From Hyphomicrobiales bacterium (GTDB lineage: Bacteria > Pseudomonadota > Alphaproteobacteria > Rhizobiales > Rhizobiaceae), in the NCBI GenBank assembly GCA_900471925.1, contig UCGV01000033.1, positions 55,881 to 119,880 of the forward strand: 64,000 nt of DNA, written 5' to 3'. Made by a program: the position numbers and the translations under genes. Below, in pieces: positions 52,179 to 60,952 of the stretch (the first letter of the stretch is position 1; each line of letters begins with the position of its first letter). The notes under the pieces are model-generated. The model searched no databases. It was not told the DNA's origin and saw only the letters and a list, made by a program, of their open reading frames with translations.

Positions 52179-53207
52179 GTGATGGCAAGGCAGGCCATAG
52201 AAAAACAGACCAACTTCGGCATGTCGGTTGAGATCGAACCGATGGAGGCCAAGTCTGCGGAGGCCTTGCCAGCAGGCACAGGCTGGCAGTACGAGCCGAA
52301 GTGGGACGGTTTCAGGTGCATCGCGTTCAAAAATGGCGGCAATGTCGAGCTTCGAGCGAAGTCTGGTAAGCCGTTGGGTCGATATTTTCCCGAACTGATC
52401 GCCTTTCTGGTCGGTCTTGCGGTTGACCGCTTCGTCATAGATGGCGAGATCGTGGTGGAAATCGACGGGATGTTGGCCTTTGACGCTCTCCAGGCGCGAC
52501 TTCATCCAGCTGAAAGCAGAATTCGCAAGTTGTCCGGCGACACGCCGGCGCGGTTTGTGGCGTTCGATATGCTCATGGACAAAGACGGCGGACTACTCCT
52601 CGATCAGCAACTGGTCAATCGGCGAGCTCGGCTGGAAGAGTTCGCCAGAATAGTCAGCGCTGATCCACGTCAGTTCGTGGTGTCCCCGTTCACGCGTAAT
52701 CGTGAGGAAGCGGCAGTCTGGCTTTCAGGGTCTGGCAGCGACACCGATGGCGTTGTTTGCAAACGGCTGGATGAGCCATATCGCCCTGGCGAACGGGCGA
52801 TGGTAAAGGTCAAGCGCATGCGAACCGCCGACTGCGTGGTCGGTGGATTTCGCTACGGGCGTGACAGTCACCTGGTGGGTTCGCTTCTGCTCGGACTTTA
52901 CAATGACAATGGCAAGCTTGACCATGTGGGTTTCACATCTGCTATTTCCGACGCAGAAAAGCCAGACCTGACAAAAAGGCTGGAGGCGTTGCGCGGGCAG
53001 CCTGGATTCACAGGGAAGGCACCCGGAGGACGCAGTCGATGGAGCACCGAGCGTTCTTCCGACTGGCAGCCGCTGAAACCGGAGCTTGTCGTCGAGGTGC
53101 GCTTTGACCAGGTTACGGGACATCGTTTCCGACATGGCACCAGGTTCTTACGATGGCGGCCGGACAAAAGTCCATCCCAATGTGACATCCGCCAGATTGG
53201 CCAGTGA
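52179..53207 (+). CDS. ATP-dependent DNA ligase (LigC/LigD-ligase type)
   Basis: A protein of 342 residues. The adenylation motif KWDG carries Lys41. RFVIDGEIVV, RFVAFDMLM, GVVCKR and a MVKVKR motif are in order, followed by an OB-fold (VVGGFRYGRDSHLVGSLLLG) and PELVVEVRFDQVTGHRFRHGTRFLRWRPD at the end. It lacks the polymerase and phosphoesterase domains of LigD. Stand-alone ligases of this type are known to act with Ku in rhizobia and mycobacteria. The ku pair is 21 kb away in the same window. Confidence 0.93.
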   Translation: MMARQAIEKQTNFGMSVEIEPMEAKSAEALPAGTGWQYEPKWDGFRCIAFKNGGNVELRAKSGKPLGRYFPELIAFLVGLAVDRFVIDGEIVVEIDGMLAFDALQARLHPAESRIRKLSGDTPARFVAFDMLMDKDGGLLLDQQLVNRRARLEEFARIVSADPRQFVVSPFTRNREEAAVWLSGSGSDTDGVVCKRLDEPYRPGERAMVKVKRMRTADCVVGGFRYGRDSHLVGSLLLGLYNDNGKLDHVGFTSAISDAEKPDLTKRLEALRGQPGFTGKAPGGRSRWSTERSSDWQPLKPELVVEVRFDQVTGHRFRHGTRFLRWRPDKSPSQCDIRQIGQ

Positions 53208-53995
53208 ATCGTTGTGTCTGCCGAGATGGGCAGGCGAGCGACGCTTCTCATTTTGGAGGAAAGACGTTGGCTAGGCGCAGGAAAACACGCGTCAGAAATC
53301 TGGAAGGCCGAGGGCAGCCGGAAGGGGAGCAAGAGCGCCACTGCAGCCGGCCGAATAGGAACTATCCGGAAAGCAAGGCCTCTGGAAAGACGGCCATCCG
53401 CTGATTGCGGCGCGGCGACAATCCTAGAGGGGATTGGACCCTGTTTTATCGGAGGGCGGCGAGCCTGGCTAAATTGCGCTGGAAAACAGGGCACGCAGAC
53501 CAACGGTCTCCACCCAGGTGCGGATTGCTAAAGCGCGATTGCGAGGGTTCGCAAAACTCTATCACAGCCCGGCTTGGAGCTGTTAATTCTGGCCGGAGCT
53601 TTGTTTTCAACCAAAACTTGAAGTAAACGAACCTGGGATTGGATCGAGCAAATGGCGAGTCGACCCGCCCTCGTCATCGGGCAATCATGCCGTGGCGCTC
53701 TTAGGGCTTCGCCAATTCAACGGCATCCGTCCTAGGGTGAACATCCCTCTCCGACGGCGGAGTCTGACCCACCGTTGTCTAGTGCCGGTCTACAGTTCCG
53801 CCGCCGCCGCGACTCACGGTTTTTACATTCTTGGTGGCGGATACTCTTGACCGAAGCGAGTGCCCACGCGGCGCTAATCATCTGCAGATGGTGGTGCTTC
53901 CCCGCGACCAGCGCATTGAGTGGCTGACGGATCGGTCTTCGAAGTGTTTCCAGCTACTGAATTCCTTGCGTCAATCACCTTCACGCCGACGAAAC
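53208..53995. other. Intergenic region
   Basis: About 790 bp. A TTG-started 45-codon frame at 53269 with GGAGGAAAGACG upstream is Arg-rich and was not accepted. Nothing else recognised. Confidence 0.4.
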
Positions 53996-54020
53996 GGAAC
54001 AATCGATGCGTCGTTTGGTT
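53996..54020 (+). promoter_or_regulatory. EcfG/RpoE2-type promoter
   Basis: GGAAC at 53996-54000, 16 nt, GGTT at 54017-54020, 49 bp before the three-gene operon. Confidence 0.75.
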
Positions 54021-54068
54021 GAACGCACAGGAATATCGCTCCCGCGAATTCGATCAGGAGGAAATACC

Positions 54069-54647
54069 ATGCCGGAAGAACGGAGTGGAAGTTCGAGCCC
54101 AATCACAAGCCCGATGCCGAACAACGATCAGGGCCAGCAACAGCGCGACAAGCTACATCTCAGCGATCTCAGGGACAAGGTCCAGGAAGATCTCAGCGCG
54201 GCTACCGATGCCGTCAAAGATACGGCAAACACGGCTCTCGACAAGGTCAACGAAACGGTCGCGGAACAGACAAACTTCATGGCGCATCAGGTTGGCGATA
54301 TTGCCACGGCGTTGCAGAAGGTTGGCGCCGAACTGCAAAATGGAGATCAACAGCACGTTGGCCGCTTTGCAAAGCAGATCGGAGAGAGCGTCCAGGCTAT
54401 CGCGAAGAATATTGAAGGCCGCGACCTTGGTGAGATTGCTAGCATGGCGGAAGAGTTTGGACGCAAGCAGCCGCTCGCCTTTCTGGGCGTCGCCGCCCTT
54501 GCGGGCCTTGCTGGCAGCCGGTTTCTAACCGCATCCGCAAAACGGACTTCGGCCGCCAGCGCGGCTAAGAACCCCGGTTCGGCCAGTGCGCGAGCAACGC
54601 AGCAGAGTGACTCTCCCACCAACCCTGGGGGATTCGGCAATGACTGA
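54069..54647 (+). CDS. Nutrient-deprivation-induced-type protein
   Basis: A protein of 192 residues. A disordered N-terminus precedes a helical region with apolipoprotein/LEA-like pattern (LSAATDAVKDTANTALDKVN, NFMAHQVGDIATALQKVGAEL). A short hydrophobic PLAFLGVAALAGLAGSRFL and a Ser/Ala tail follow. It matches rhizobial proteins annotated as nutrient-deprivation-induced. AGGAGG precedes ATG 54069. First gene of an overlapping operon under an EcfG-type promoter. Confidence 0.85.
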   Translation: MPEERSGSSSPITSPMPNNDQGQQQRDKLHLSDLRDKVQEDLSAATDAVKDTANTALDKVNETVAEQTNFMAHQVGDIATALQKVGAELQNGDQQHVGRFAKQIGESVQAIAKNIEGRDLGEIASMAEEFGRKQPLAFLGVAALAGLAGSRFLTASAKRTSAASAAKNPGSASARATQQSDSPTNPGGFGND

Positions 54648-55056
54648 TCCGAAGAGCAACGCGCCGCTTTCCGAGTTGATTGGCGGCCTCGTCGCGGACG
54701 TTTCTGGTTTGTTGCGAAAGGAGATCGACCTCGCAAAAACCGAGGCTTCCGAAAAGGTATCGAAAGCGCTGGGCGGTATCGAGGTCGCGGTGGTCGGCCT
54801 CGTGCTCGCCATCGGCGCGGTCGGTGTGCTGCTCAGCGCACTTGTCAGCGGCCTGGCCGCTCTTCTGGTGCACAACGGCATGACCCAGACGGGCGCGAGC
54901 GCGCTCTCGGCCCTGATTGTCGCCGTCGTGATCGGCGCCATCGCGTGGCTGCTCGTTTCGCGGGGCCTTGCTGCATTGCGCGGCTCCAATCTCAAACTTG
55001 ATCGCACGACTACATCGCTTCGCCGCGATGTTGATGTCGTAAAGGAGAAAATCTGA
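54640..55056 (+). CDS. Phage holin family (Actinobacterial holin-X/DUF1469-like) membrane protein
   Basis: A protein of 138 residues: LSELIGGLVADVSGLLRKEIDLAKTEASEK, then two membrane segments (VAVVGLVLAIGAVGVLLSALVSGLAALL and LSALIVAVVIGAIAWLLVS). Despite the family name it is a general inner-membrane stress protein, not a phage gene. It overlaps the previous gene by 8 bp and the next by 1 bp. Confidence 0.9.
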   Translation: MTDPKSNAPLSELIGGLVADVSGLLRKEIDLAKTEASEKVSKALGGIEVAVVGLVLAIGAVGVLLSALVSGLAALLVHNGMTQTGASALSALIVAVVIGAIAWLLVSRGLAALRGSNLKLDRTTTSLRRDVDVVKEKI

Positions 55057-56042
55057 TGGACGATATGCATGAGAAGTCCTCTGCTGACATCCAGCGAGAA
55101 ATCGACGTCGATCGCCAGAGGATCGGCGCCCGCATCGACGCCATTCAGGAGCGCATGTCGCCGGGCCAGCTCGTCGATGAGGTGCTCGCCTACGCTAAGG
55201 GGAGTGGCGGTGGCGAATATGTCAGCAACCTAGGTAAGGCCCTCAAAGCCAATCCGCTGCCAGTGGCCCTGATGGGCGTCAGCCTTGCGTGGTTGACGGT
55301 CAAACAAGGCACAGAAGTGCCTGGGACTGCCTCCTCGTCGTTTAACGATGATTACCCTCTATACTCGGCAAGGGGCTCCGTTCGTCGCATCGGTCCGCCC
55401 GAGGAGATCGGTGGTGTCCGCTACAGCCATTTCACGGACGATGCCGGCCAGCGGTTTAAGGCACTGACGGACGAGACCGGTCGGCGCGCTGGAAACTTTG
55501 TGGATGCCGGCGGCAAAGCATATCGCGGATTTGCGGACTCGACGGGCAAGCAGATTTCGCAGATCACCGACGAGGCGGGAGCGCTGCTGGACGCGTCAAC
55601 CGGCTGGGCGTCGGAGACCTGGCAGCAGGTCAAGGATGCGGCAGGCGTCGTCGGACAAAAGGTGGGCGACGCGAAGAGCTCGATGTCGGGCTCGGCATCG
55701 GCGACTGCGTCGTCGCTCAGGGATCAGTCGACCCGAATGAACGAAGCTATCCTGACCCATTTCCGTGACCAGCCGCTGGTCGGTGGTGCATTGGCGTTCG
55801 CCGTCGGCGCCGCAATCGGTGCCGCTCTCCCGCACACCGATAAAGAGGACCAACTGCTCGGTGACGCGGCTGACAGCGTCAAGACAGATATCGCCTCACG
55901 GGCATCCGATCTGGCCGAGCAAGGCAAAGACATCGCGTCCAGCGCCTTTGACAAAGCAATCGCTGTTGCTTCGGATGTACACGACGCGACCGAGGATCGC
56001 GTCATTGACGAGATTGATCAGTTGAAGGATCGCAACGCGTGA
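55056..56042 (+). CDS. DUF3618 domain protein
   Basis: A protein of 328 residues. The N-terminal DUF3618 core (KSSADIQREIDVDRQRIGARIDAIQERMSPGQLVDE) is followed by a hydrophobic segment (PLPVALMGVSLAWLTV). A repetitive helical region comes next (DDAGQRFKALTDETGRRAGNF, ADSTGKQISQITDEAG), with a second hydrophobic glycine-zipper (VGGALAFAVGAAIGAALP) after it. Its ATG overlaps the holin-family stop (TGATG). The three genes form one stress-membrane module. Confidence 0.9.
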   Translation: MDDMHEKSSADIQREIDVDRQRIGARIDAIQERMSPGQLVDEVLAYAKGSGGGEYVSNLGKALKANPLPVALMGVSLAWLTVKQGTEVPGTASSSFNDDYPLYSARGSVRRIGPPEEIGGVRYSHFTDDAGQRFKALTDETGRRAGNFVDAGGKAYRGFADSTGKQISQITDEAGALLDASTGWASETWQQVKDAAGVVGQKVGDAKSSMSGSASATASSLRDQSTRMNEAILTHFRDQPLVGGALAFAVGAAIGAALPHTDKEDQLLGDAADSVKTDIASRASDLAEQGKDIASSAFDKAIAVASDVHDATEDRVIDEIDQLKDRNA

Positions 56043-56568
56043 TCAGTCTTAAAGACAGGGCGCCCCCGAGGTCGGGCGCTGGCTGTCGCCGAAGGTGAAC
56101 CCGCTGACCCTGCCGAGGCTGAGTGAGCGACCGCCTACGACAATGAGGGCAGAGACCCGACCCTCGAATATGGTCGATTAGCCGACCTTCGACTTCAACG
56201 TGTCGAGATGTTCGATGTGTTCCTTAATCTGGCCGCGAGCTCGCTTGGTGGCGCTGAGATGCTGACGGTTTTGCCCGACCTTGAGATATTCCTCTTGGAT
56301 CGTCAGATGCTGCTTGTGGCCCTACGCCGCGAGCAGCACGCCAGGAAATCCGCCACGTCTTGAATAAACGTAGTAAAGCGAGTCGCGAAGTCAGCCTGTG
56401 GACTTGCGCGAAGAGGGGCGACTGAAAGCTCAAGCTAGGCGCTGATCGAAGATAATGATTTGATCCGACTGGCGAGCGGCCGACGGGAGAATGCGATTGC
56501 GACGCATTGCATGGAAGGTGGTTCGATCTGCCATGTCATCGACTTCGTTGTAGACCCCGATCTACGAG
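56043..56568. other. Intergenic region with a small coding remnant
   Basis: About 530 bp. On the minus strand, 56178-56320 encodes a helical tail (EEYLKVGQNRQHLSATKRA, then QIKEHIEHLDTLKSK) without a start codon. Probably the end of a lost small gene. Confidence 0.4.
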
Positions 56569-56593
56569 GGAACCATCGACGGCCATTCCGGTT
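56569..56593 (+). promoter_or_regulatory. EcfG/RpoE2-type promoter
   Basis: GGAAC at 56569-56573, 16 nt, GGTT at 56590-56593, 62 bp before the TTG start of the Mfd-like gene. Confidence 0.7.
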
Positions 56594-56655
56594 TAAGACC
56601 ACGGCCAATGGGCGCTTGCGCCTCGAATTGCCTAGGCGAAGTTGGGGGGATTGCG

Positions 56656-59600
56656 TTGCGCGTTATTGAGTCTACTGGTCCGGTCGCCGCGAGTATGCCG
56701 TTGCCGATGAACCGGCCTTCCGCCGCATTGGTCGCTGCCACACTCATCGATACGATGCAGACCTCAGATCGGTCGCGCGTTTACGTGGCGCTGAGTGAAG
56801 GGTCCGCCAACAGGGTGGCCGATGCGATCCGATTTCTCAATCCGGACCTCGGCATCGTTTTGCTCCCCCCGTGGGATTGCCTGCCCTATGACCGCGTGCC
56901 TCCGTCAAGACAGTCAATGGGGCGGCGAATGGACGCCCTCAGGGTATGGTCTCGGCCGTCGTTGGAAAAGAGATTGCTGATCACCTCGCTGGACGCTCTG
57001 CTCCAGCATATCCCCCCTGCATCGATCATTCAAAACAGCTGGTTCGAGCTCGCCGTCGGAAAAGAGTTTGATCAACCGGCTTTCGCAAGCTTTGTCCGAT
57101 GCACCGGCTACATCGAAGAAGGTATCGTCGACGAACCCGGTGAACTGGCGTTTCGAGATGATGTCATCGATATTTTCCCGGCAGGCGCATCTGTGCCGAT
57201 GCGCGTCTTCCTGGCGGATGACGGGACAGTTGCAGAACTGCGATCCTATGATCCATTAACCCAGCGAACGACCTGCACCGTTGATGCGATGGCGTTCGGT
57301 CCGGCGTCCGAAGCGATTGTCGCGGAGGTAGACCTCGATGACAACGCGCCGTTGCCGGACGTGACGGAGCGACGCCTCTTCCAGTTATATGATGAAATGC
57401 AGATTGTCTTCGACGTGATGGGTGATGTCGACATCGCCTTAGAGGCTGGTGCCGGCGATAGGTTGAGTAGCTATCTCGACATTATCGATGAGGCCAGACA
57501 GGCCCGGCAGCGTTTCGATGGCCGAGAGAACGAATCCCAGTCTCTTTATCTTGGACAATCCGACTGGGCTGCGGCCATCAAATCTTTTTCTCAGTTTGAC
57601 CTTGATCTGAAGGATACGAGGCCGCTGCCGCGATTTGCTGAGGAATCAAACCCACGGCGCGCCCTGTTTGATTTCGTGAACGACGAACGGAAATCGGGGC
57701 GCACCGTCGTTCTCGCCGGCAATGGACAGATCTTCGACAATCTGATCCGACGCCTTGAGCGAGAAACCAAAACGAATATTCAGTCAATCGGGGCCTGGAC
57801 CGAAGTCACCTCGGCACCGCCCGGAGCACTGTTGAGCATGATCTGCGCCCTGGACAGCGGCTTTGCCACTGCATGCCACGTGCTGATTGCGCTCAAGGAC
57901 GCGCTCGGTGAGTTAGCAACCCCCGGCGACATCTCAGCGGGTCTTGCCGAGCCCGATCTAAGCCTCGGCGACGTGGTCGTCCATGAAGATCACGGCATCG
58001 CTGTACTGAGAAGCATGGAAACCGTCTCTGTCGAAGGCATCGTTCGCGACGCCGCCCGGCTCGAATATCGCGATGGAGCATCGCTTCTCGTTCCGATGGA
58101 GGAGTTTGGCAAGATCTGGCGTTACGGCTCGGAGCCTGAGGCCGTAACGCTTGATCGCCTTCACACTGAAGCATGGACCAAAAGGCGTGCCACAGTCGAT
58201 AAAGACATCCGGGCAGCTGCCCGTCACCTGGTGCGGCTTGCAAAGGAACGACAGGGTGCCCAAGCTGAGACATTCGTTTCGTCGCGGACAGAATTTGCGA
58301 AATTCGTTCGCCGCTTCCCCTATGCCGAAACCGTGCACCAGACTGCGGCAATCGAAGCAGTCCTCCAGGATTTAGCGTCAGGCACGGTCATGAGCCGATT
58401 GATTTGCGGCGACGTGGGGTTTGGTAAAACCGAGGTCGCGTTGCGGGCCGCAGCCGCTGTTGCGTTCGCCGGTGGCCAGGTTGTCGTCATCGCCCCGACC
58501 ACGGTGCTCGTGCGCCAGCATTTGTCGACGTTCGGGCGCCGCTTTGCGGGCACCGGGATCCGGGTGGCCATGCTGTCTCGCGTCGTCGAAGCGAAAAAAG
58601 CCAACGAGGTCAAAGCAGGGCTCGCTTGCGGCGAGGTCCACATCGTCATTGCGACCCAGGCGATCCTGGCCAAGGATATTCGTTTCGCCCATCTTGGTCT
58701 GTTAATCGTCGACGAGGAGCACCGGTTCGGGACGCGGCAAAAGCAGGCCATGAAGGCGTTGGCACCACTATTGCACATACTGACCATGTCGGCGACGCCT
58801 ATTCCTCGAACCTTACAATCCGCAATGATCGGCGTCCAGGATGTCAGTATCCTCGCAACGGCGCCGTCGAAGCGCCGTCCGGTTAGGACATTCCTCAGTC
58901 CAATCGATCGTGCCTCGATGGGGGTCGCACTGATGCGGGAATACCGCCGCGGCGGTCAGAGTTTCCTGGTGGTTCCGCAGATCGAGGACCTTGATTACGT
59001 GCAGGAAATACTCAGTGCGATCGTGCCGGAACTTTCGATCCGCATCGCGCACGGAAAGATGAAGGCCGCCGTGATGGACGAGACAATGGTTGGTTTTGCC
59101 GACGGAGACGGCGACATCCTCTTATCCACCAACATCATCGAAAGCGGTCTCGACGTGCCGCGCGCCAACACAATCTTCATCTGGCGCGCCGACAGGTTTG
59201 GGCTGGCTCAACTGCACCAGTTGCGCGGCCGCGTCGGGAGAGGAAAAGCCCAGGGGATAGCTTATCTTTTGGTGCCTGATGACAACATTTCCGAGGAAAC
59301 GCGTTTGCGCCTTTTGACCATGGTCGAAAATGATCGCCTCGGTTCGGGCTTGGCGATCAGCATGCAGGATCTCGATCTTCGTGGAGCAGGAGACATTGCA
59401 GGCGAGGATCAAGCCGGGCATATGAAACTGATCGGCATAAGTCTCTACCAGAAACTCCTGGAGCGGGCGGTGGCCACTCCGAACAAAGCCTCATCTGCGC
59501 AGGAACTGTCGCCCATTCTAAACCTCGGTATCTCAGGATCGATTCCGCCGGAGTACGTTTCTGAAGGAGCGGTACGACTGAACCTCTACGCCAGATTGCT

Positions 59601-59922
59601 TCGAGCAACAACTATTGGCGAAGTGGAAGAGTTTGCAGAAGAGTTCGAGGATCGTTTCGGCGAACTGCCAAAGGAAGTCTCGATCCTCTTCCGGCTCGCC
59701 AAACTGGGGATAGGCGCCAAGCGATTTGGTATCAGCAAGCTTGATGGTGGGCCCCTCGCGATGGCGATAAGCTTTCCTTCAAAGCCCATCACAAAGAAGA
59801 TTAAATCGTTGATGCAGTTTCAAAAGGGCAAGCTTCGAGAGGACCGTTTGATCTTCGAGCACGCGACGGACAACGGGATTGAAAGGATCGCATTTTTCGA
59901 GCAGGTATTGGCGGGTAGCTAA
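56656..59922 (+). CDS. Mfd-like transcription-repair coupling helicase, accessory copy
   Basis: About 1088 residues. The order is that of Mfd: a UvrB-homology module (GIVLLPPWDCLPYDRVPPS, YIEEGIVDEPGELAFRDDVIDIFPAG), an RNA-polymerase-interaction domain (LSLGDVVVHEDHGIAVL), then RecG-like helicase motifs. These are GDVGFGKTEVALRAA (Walker A), DEEHRFG (motif II), MSATPIPRTL (motif III), STNIIESGLDVPRANT, HQLRGRVGRG (motif VI), and a C-terminal TRCF domain. TTG 56656 has a GGGGGGA about six bases upstream and is preferred over ATG 56608, which lies only 15 bp after the promoter -10. It is somewhat shorter than housekeeping Mfd (about 1150-1170). Confidence 0.9.
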   Translation: MRVIESTGPVAASMPLPMNRPSAALVAATLIDTMQTSDRSRVYVALSEGSANRVADAIRFLNPDLGIVLLPPWDCLPYDRVPPSRQSMGRRMDALRVWSRPSLEKRLLITSLDALLQHIPPASIIQNSWFELAVGKEFDQPAFASFVRCTGYIEEGIVDEPGELAFRDDVIDIFPAGASVPMRVFLADDGTVAELRSYDPLTQRTTCTVDAMAFGPASEAIVAEVDLDDNAPLPDVTERRLFQLYDEMQIVFDVMGDVDIALEAGAGDRLSSYLDIIDEARQARQRFDGRENESQSLYLGQSDWAAAIKSFSQFDLDLKDTRPLPRFAEESNPRRALFDFVNDERKSGRTVVLAGNGQIFDNLIRRLERETKTNIQSIGAWTEVTSAPPGALLSMICALDSGFATACHVLIALKDALGELATPGDISAGLAEPDLSLGDVVVHEDHGIAVLRSMETVSVEGIVRDAARLEYRDGASLLVPMEEFGKIWRYGSEPEAVTLDRLHTEAWTKRRATVDKDIRAAARHLVRLAKERQGAQAETFVSSRTEFAKFVRRFPYAETVHQTAAIEAVLQDLASGTVMSRLICGDVGFGKTEVALRAAAAVAFAGGQVVVIAPTTVLVRQHLSTFGRRFAGTGIRVAMLSRVVEAKKANEVKAGLACGEVHIVIATQAILAKDIRFAHLGLLIVDEEHRFGTRQKQAMKALAPLLHILTMSATPIPRTLQSAMIGVQDVSILATAPSKRRPVRTFLSPIDRASMGVALMREYRRGGQSFLVVPQIEDLDYVQEILSAIVPELSIRIAHGKMKAAVMDETMVGFADGDGDILLSTNIIESGLDVPRANTIFIWRADRFGLAQLHQLRGRVGRGKAQGIAYLLVPDDNISEETRLRLLTMVENDRLGSGLAISMQDLDLRGAGDIAGEDQAGHMKLIGISLYQKLLERAVATPNKASSAQELSPILNLGISGSIPPEYVSEGAVRLNLYARLLRATTIGEVEEFAEEFEDRFGELPKEVSILFRLAKLGIGAKRFGISKLDGGPLAMAISFPSKPITKKIKSLMQFQKGKLREDRLIFEHATDNGIERIAFFEQVLAGS

Positions 59923-59950
59923 ACCTTATCCCGTCGTTAAATGAAGTGAT

Positions 59951-60487
59951 CGCTACCGCGCGAAGAACGTCCTTGCGGTCGTCGACAGCATCGTCCGGCT
60001 GAGCAATGCCGAGAACGCGGCCGCCTACGCTTCCGTTGTTCAGCAGCGGGTGCACTCGCTGGCGCAGGCACATGCATTGCTGTCGCGCGAAGCCTGGCAG
60101 GCGGTGGACATCCGGAAGATCGTGGAGGCGCAGACTCGCGCTACGTCGGTCCGAATATCTCGCTGAAAGGACCGGTGGTTCTTGTGTCTCCGCAGGTGGT
60201 ACAGCCGCTTACGCTGATCAATCACGAACTGGCCGTAAACGCGCTGACGCACGTCTCGCTCCGGGAATGGAAGTCTGTCAATCAGTTGGAAGTCTGGAGC
60301 CGGGAAAGATGACGATCACCTCCACGTCGATTGGGACGAACGCGGCGCGAAGCCTGCTGCGATCGGGGCGCGTGGCTTCGGGACGGTGATCCTCGGGGCT
60401 TTGGTCGAAAAGCAGTTGCGTGGATCTATCATCCGCAACTGGAGAGATGACGGCCTGACGATCGGGCTCGGTGTTATGAGGAAGTGA
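59951..60487 (+). pseudogene. HWE histidine kinase remnant
   Basis: Starts within the H-box as YRAKNVLAVVDSIVRLS, where the phosphoacceptor His is replaced by Tyr and no sensor domain precedes it. VHSLAQAHALLSREAW and the N-box NHELAVNALTH follow, and then VDWDERG, GFGTVILGALVEKQL in shifted frames. At least two frame changes and an N-terminal deletion make it non-functional. Confidence 0.75.
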
Positions 60488-60788
60488 TCGCTGTTCAACG
60501 GTTTCCAGTTAAAGAATTTCAATGAGGCGTCGAGAAGCGATTTAAATTCAAGCCGACGCCCGGGTTCTGGATCGACTAAGACAATCGAATCTACCGCAGC
60601 ACGATGACCGACAGGGACATCAAGGTTCTCTCGCAGAATGGCAAGGTGACTAAGTATATCGATAACTCTCCTTGGAGGTGCCCGGGCACGTTCGCCCAGA
60701 AACCGGACGGGAGATGATGTCACCCGCTTTCTACAGCCGGCACTCACGATAGCGCCAGCGCCTCGTCCGCATTTCGCCCGCGACGGAC
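60488..60788. other. Intergenic region, nothing recognised
   Basis: About 300 bp between two pseudogenes. No supported gene. Confidence 0.4.
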
Positions 60789-60813
60789 GGAACCGCGAGC
60801 GTCGTGGAAAGTT
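60789..60813 (+). promoter_or_regulatory. EcfG-like promoter, near match
   Basis: GGAAC at 60789-60793, 16 nt, AGTT at 60810-60813, 140 bp before the SDR pseudogene. Confidence 0.35.
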
Positions 60814-60952
60814 CATGAGTAGCCACGATAGGAACGCGATGATCACCTGTATACACCTCACGCGCGCCGATCGGTCCTCGCTGCAACCACAGCGGCGCTG
60901 GCTTTTTCTGCGTTCCCGGCATTTTCACAATCGGAATTGGAGGGAGCGGTCA

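Noticed and set aside
53269..53403. TTG-started 45-codon frame with GGAGG upstream
   Set aside because: Arg/Glu/Gly-rich composition with no family resemblance; the ribosome-site match alone was not enough.
54640..55056. Holin-family gene as evidence for a prophage
   Set aside because: It sits in a stress operon with no phage structural, lysis or integrase genes nearby.
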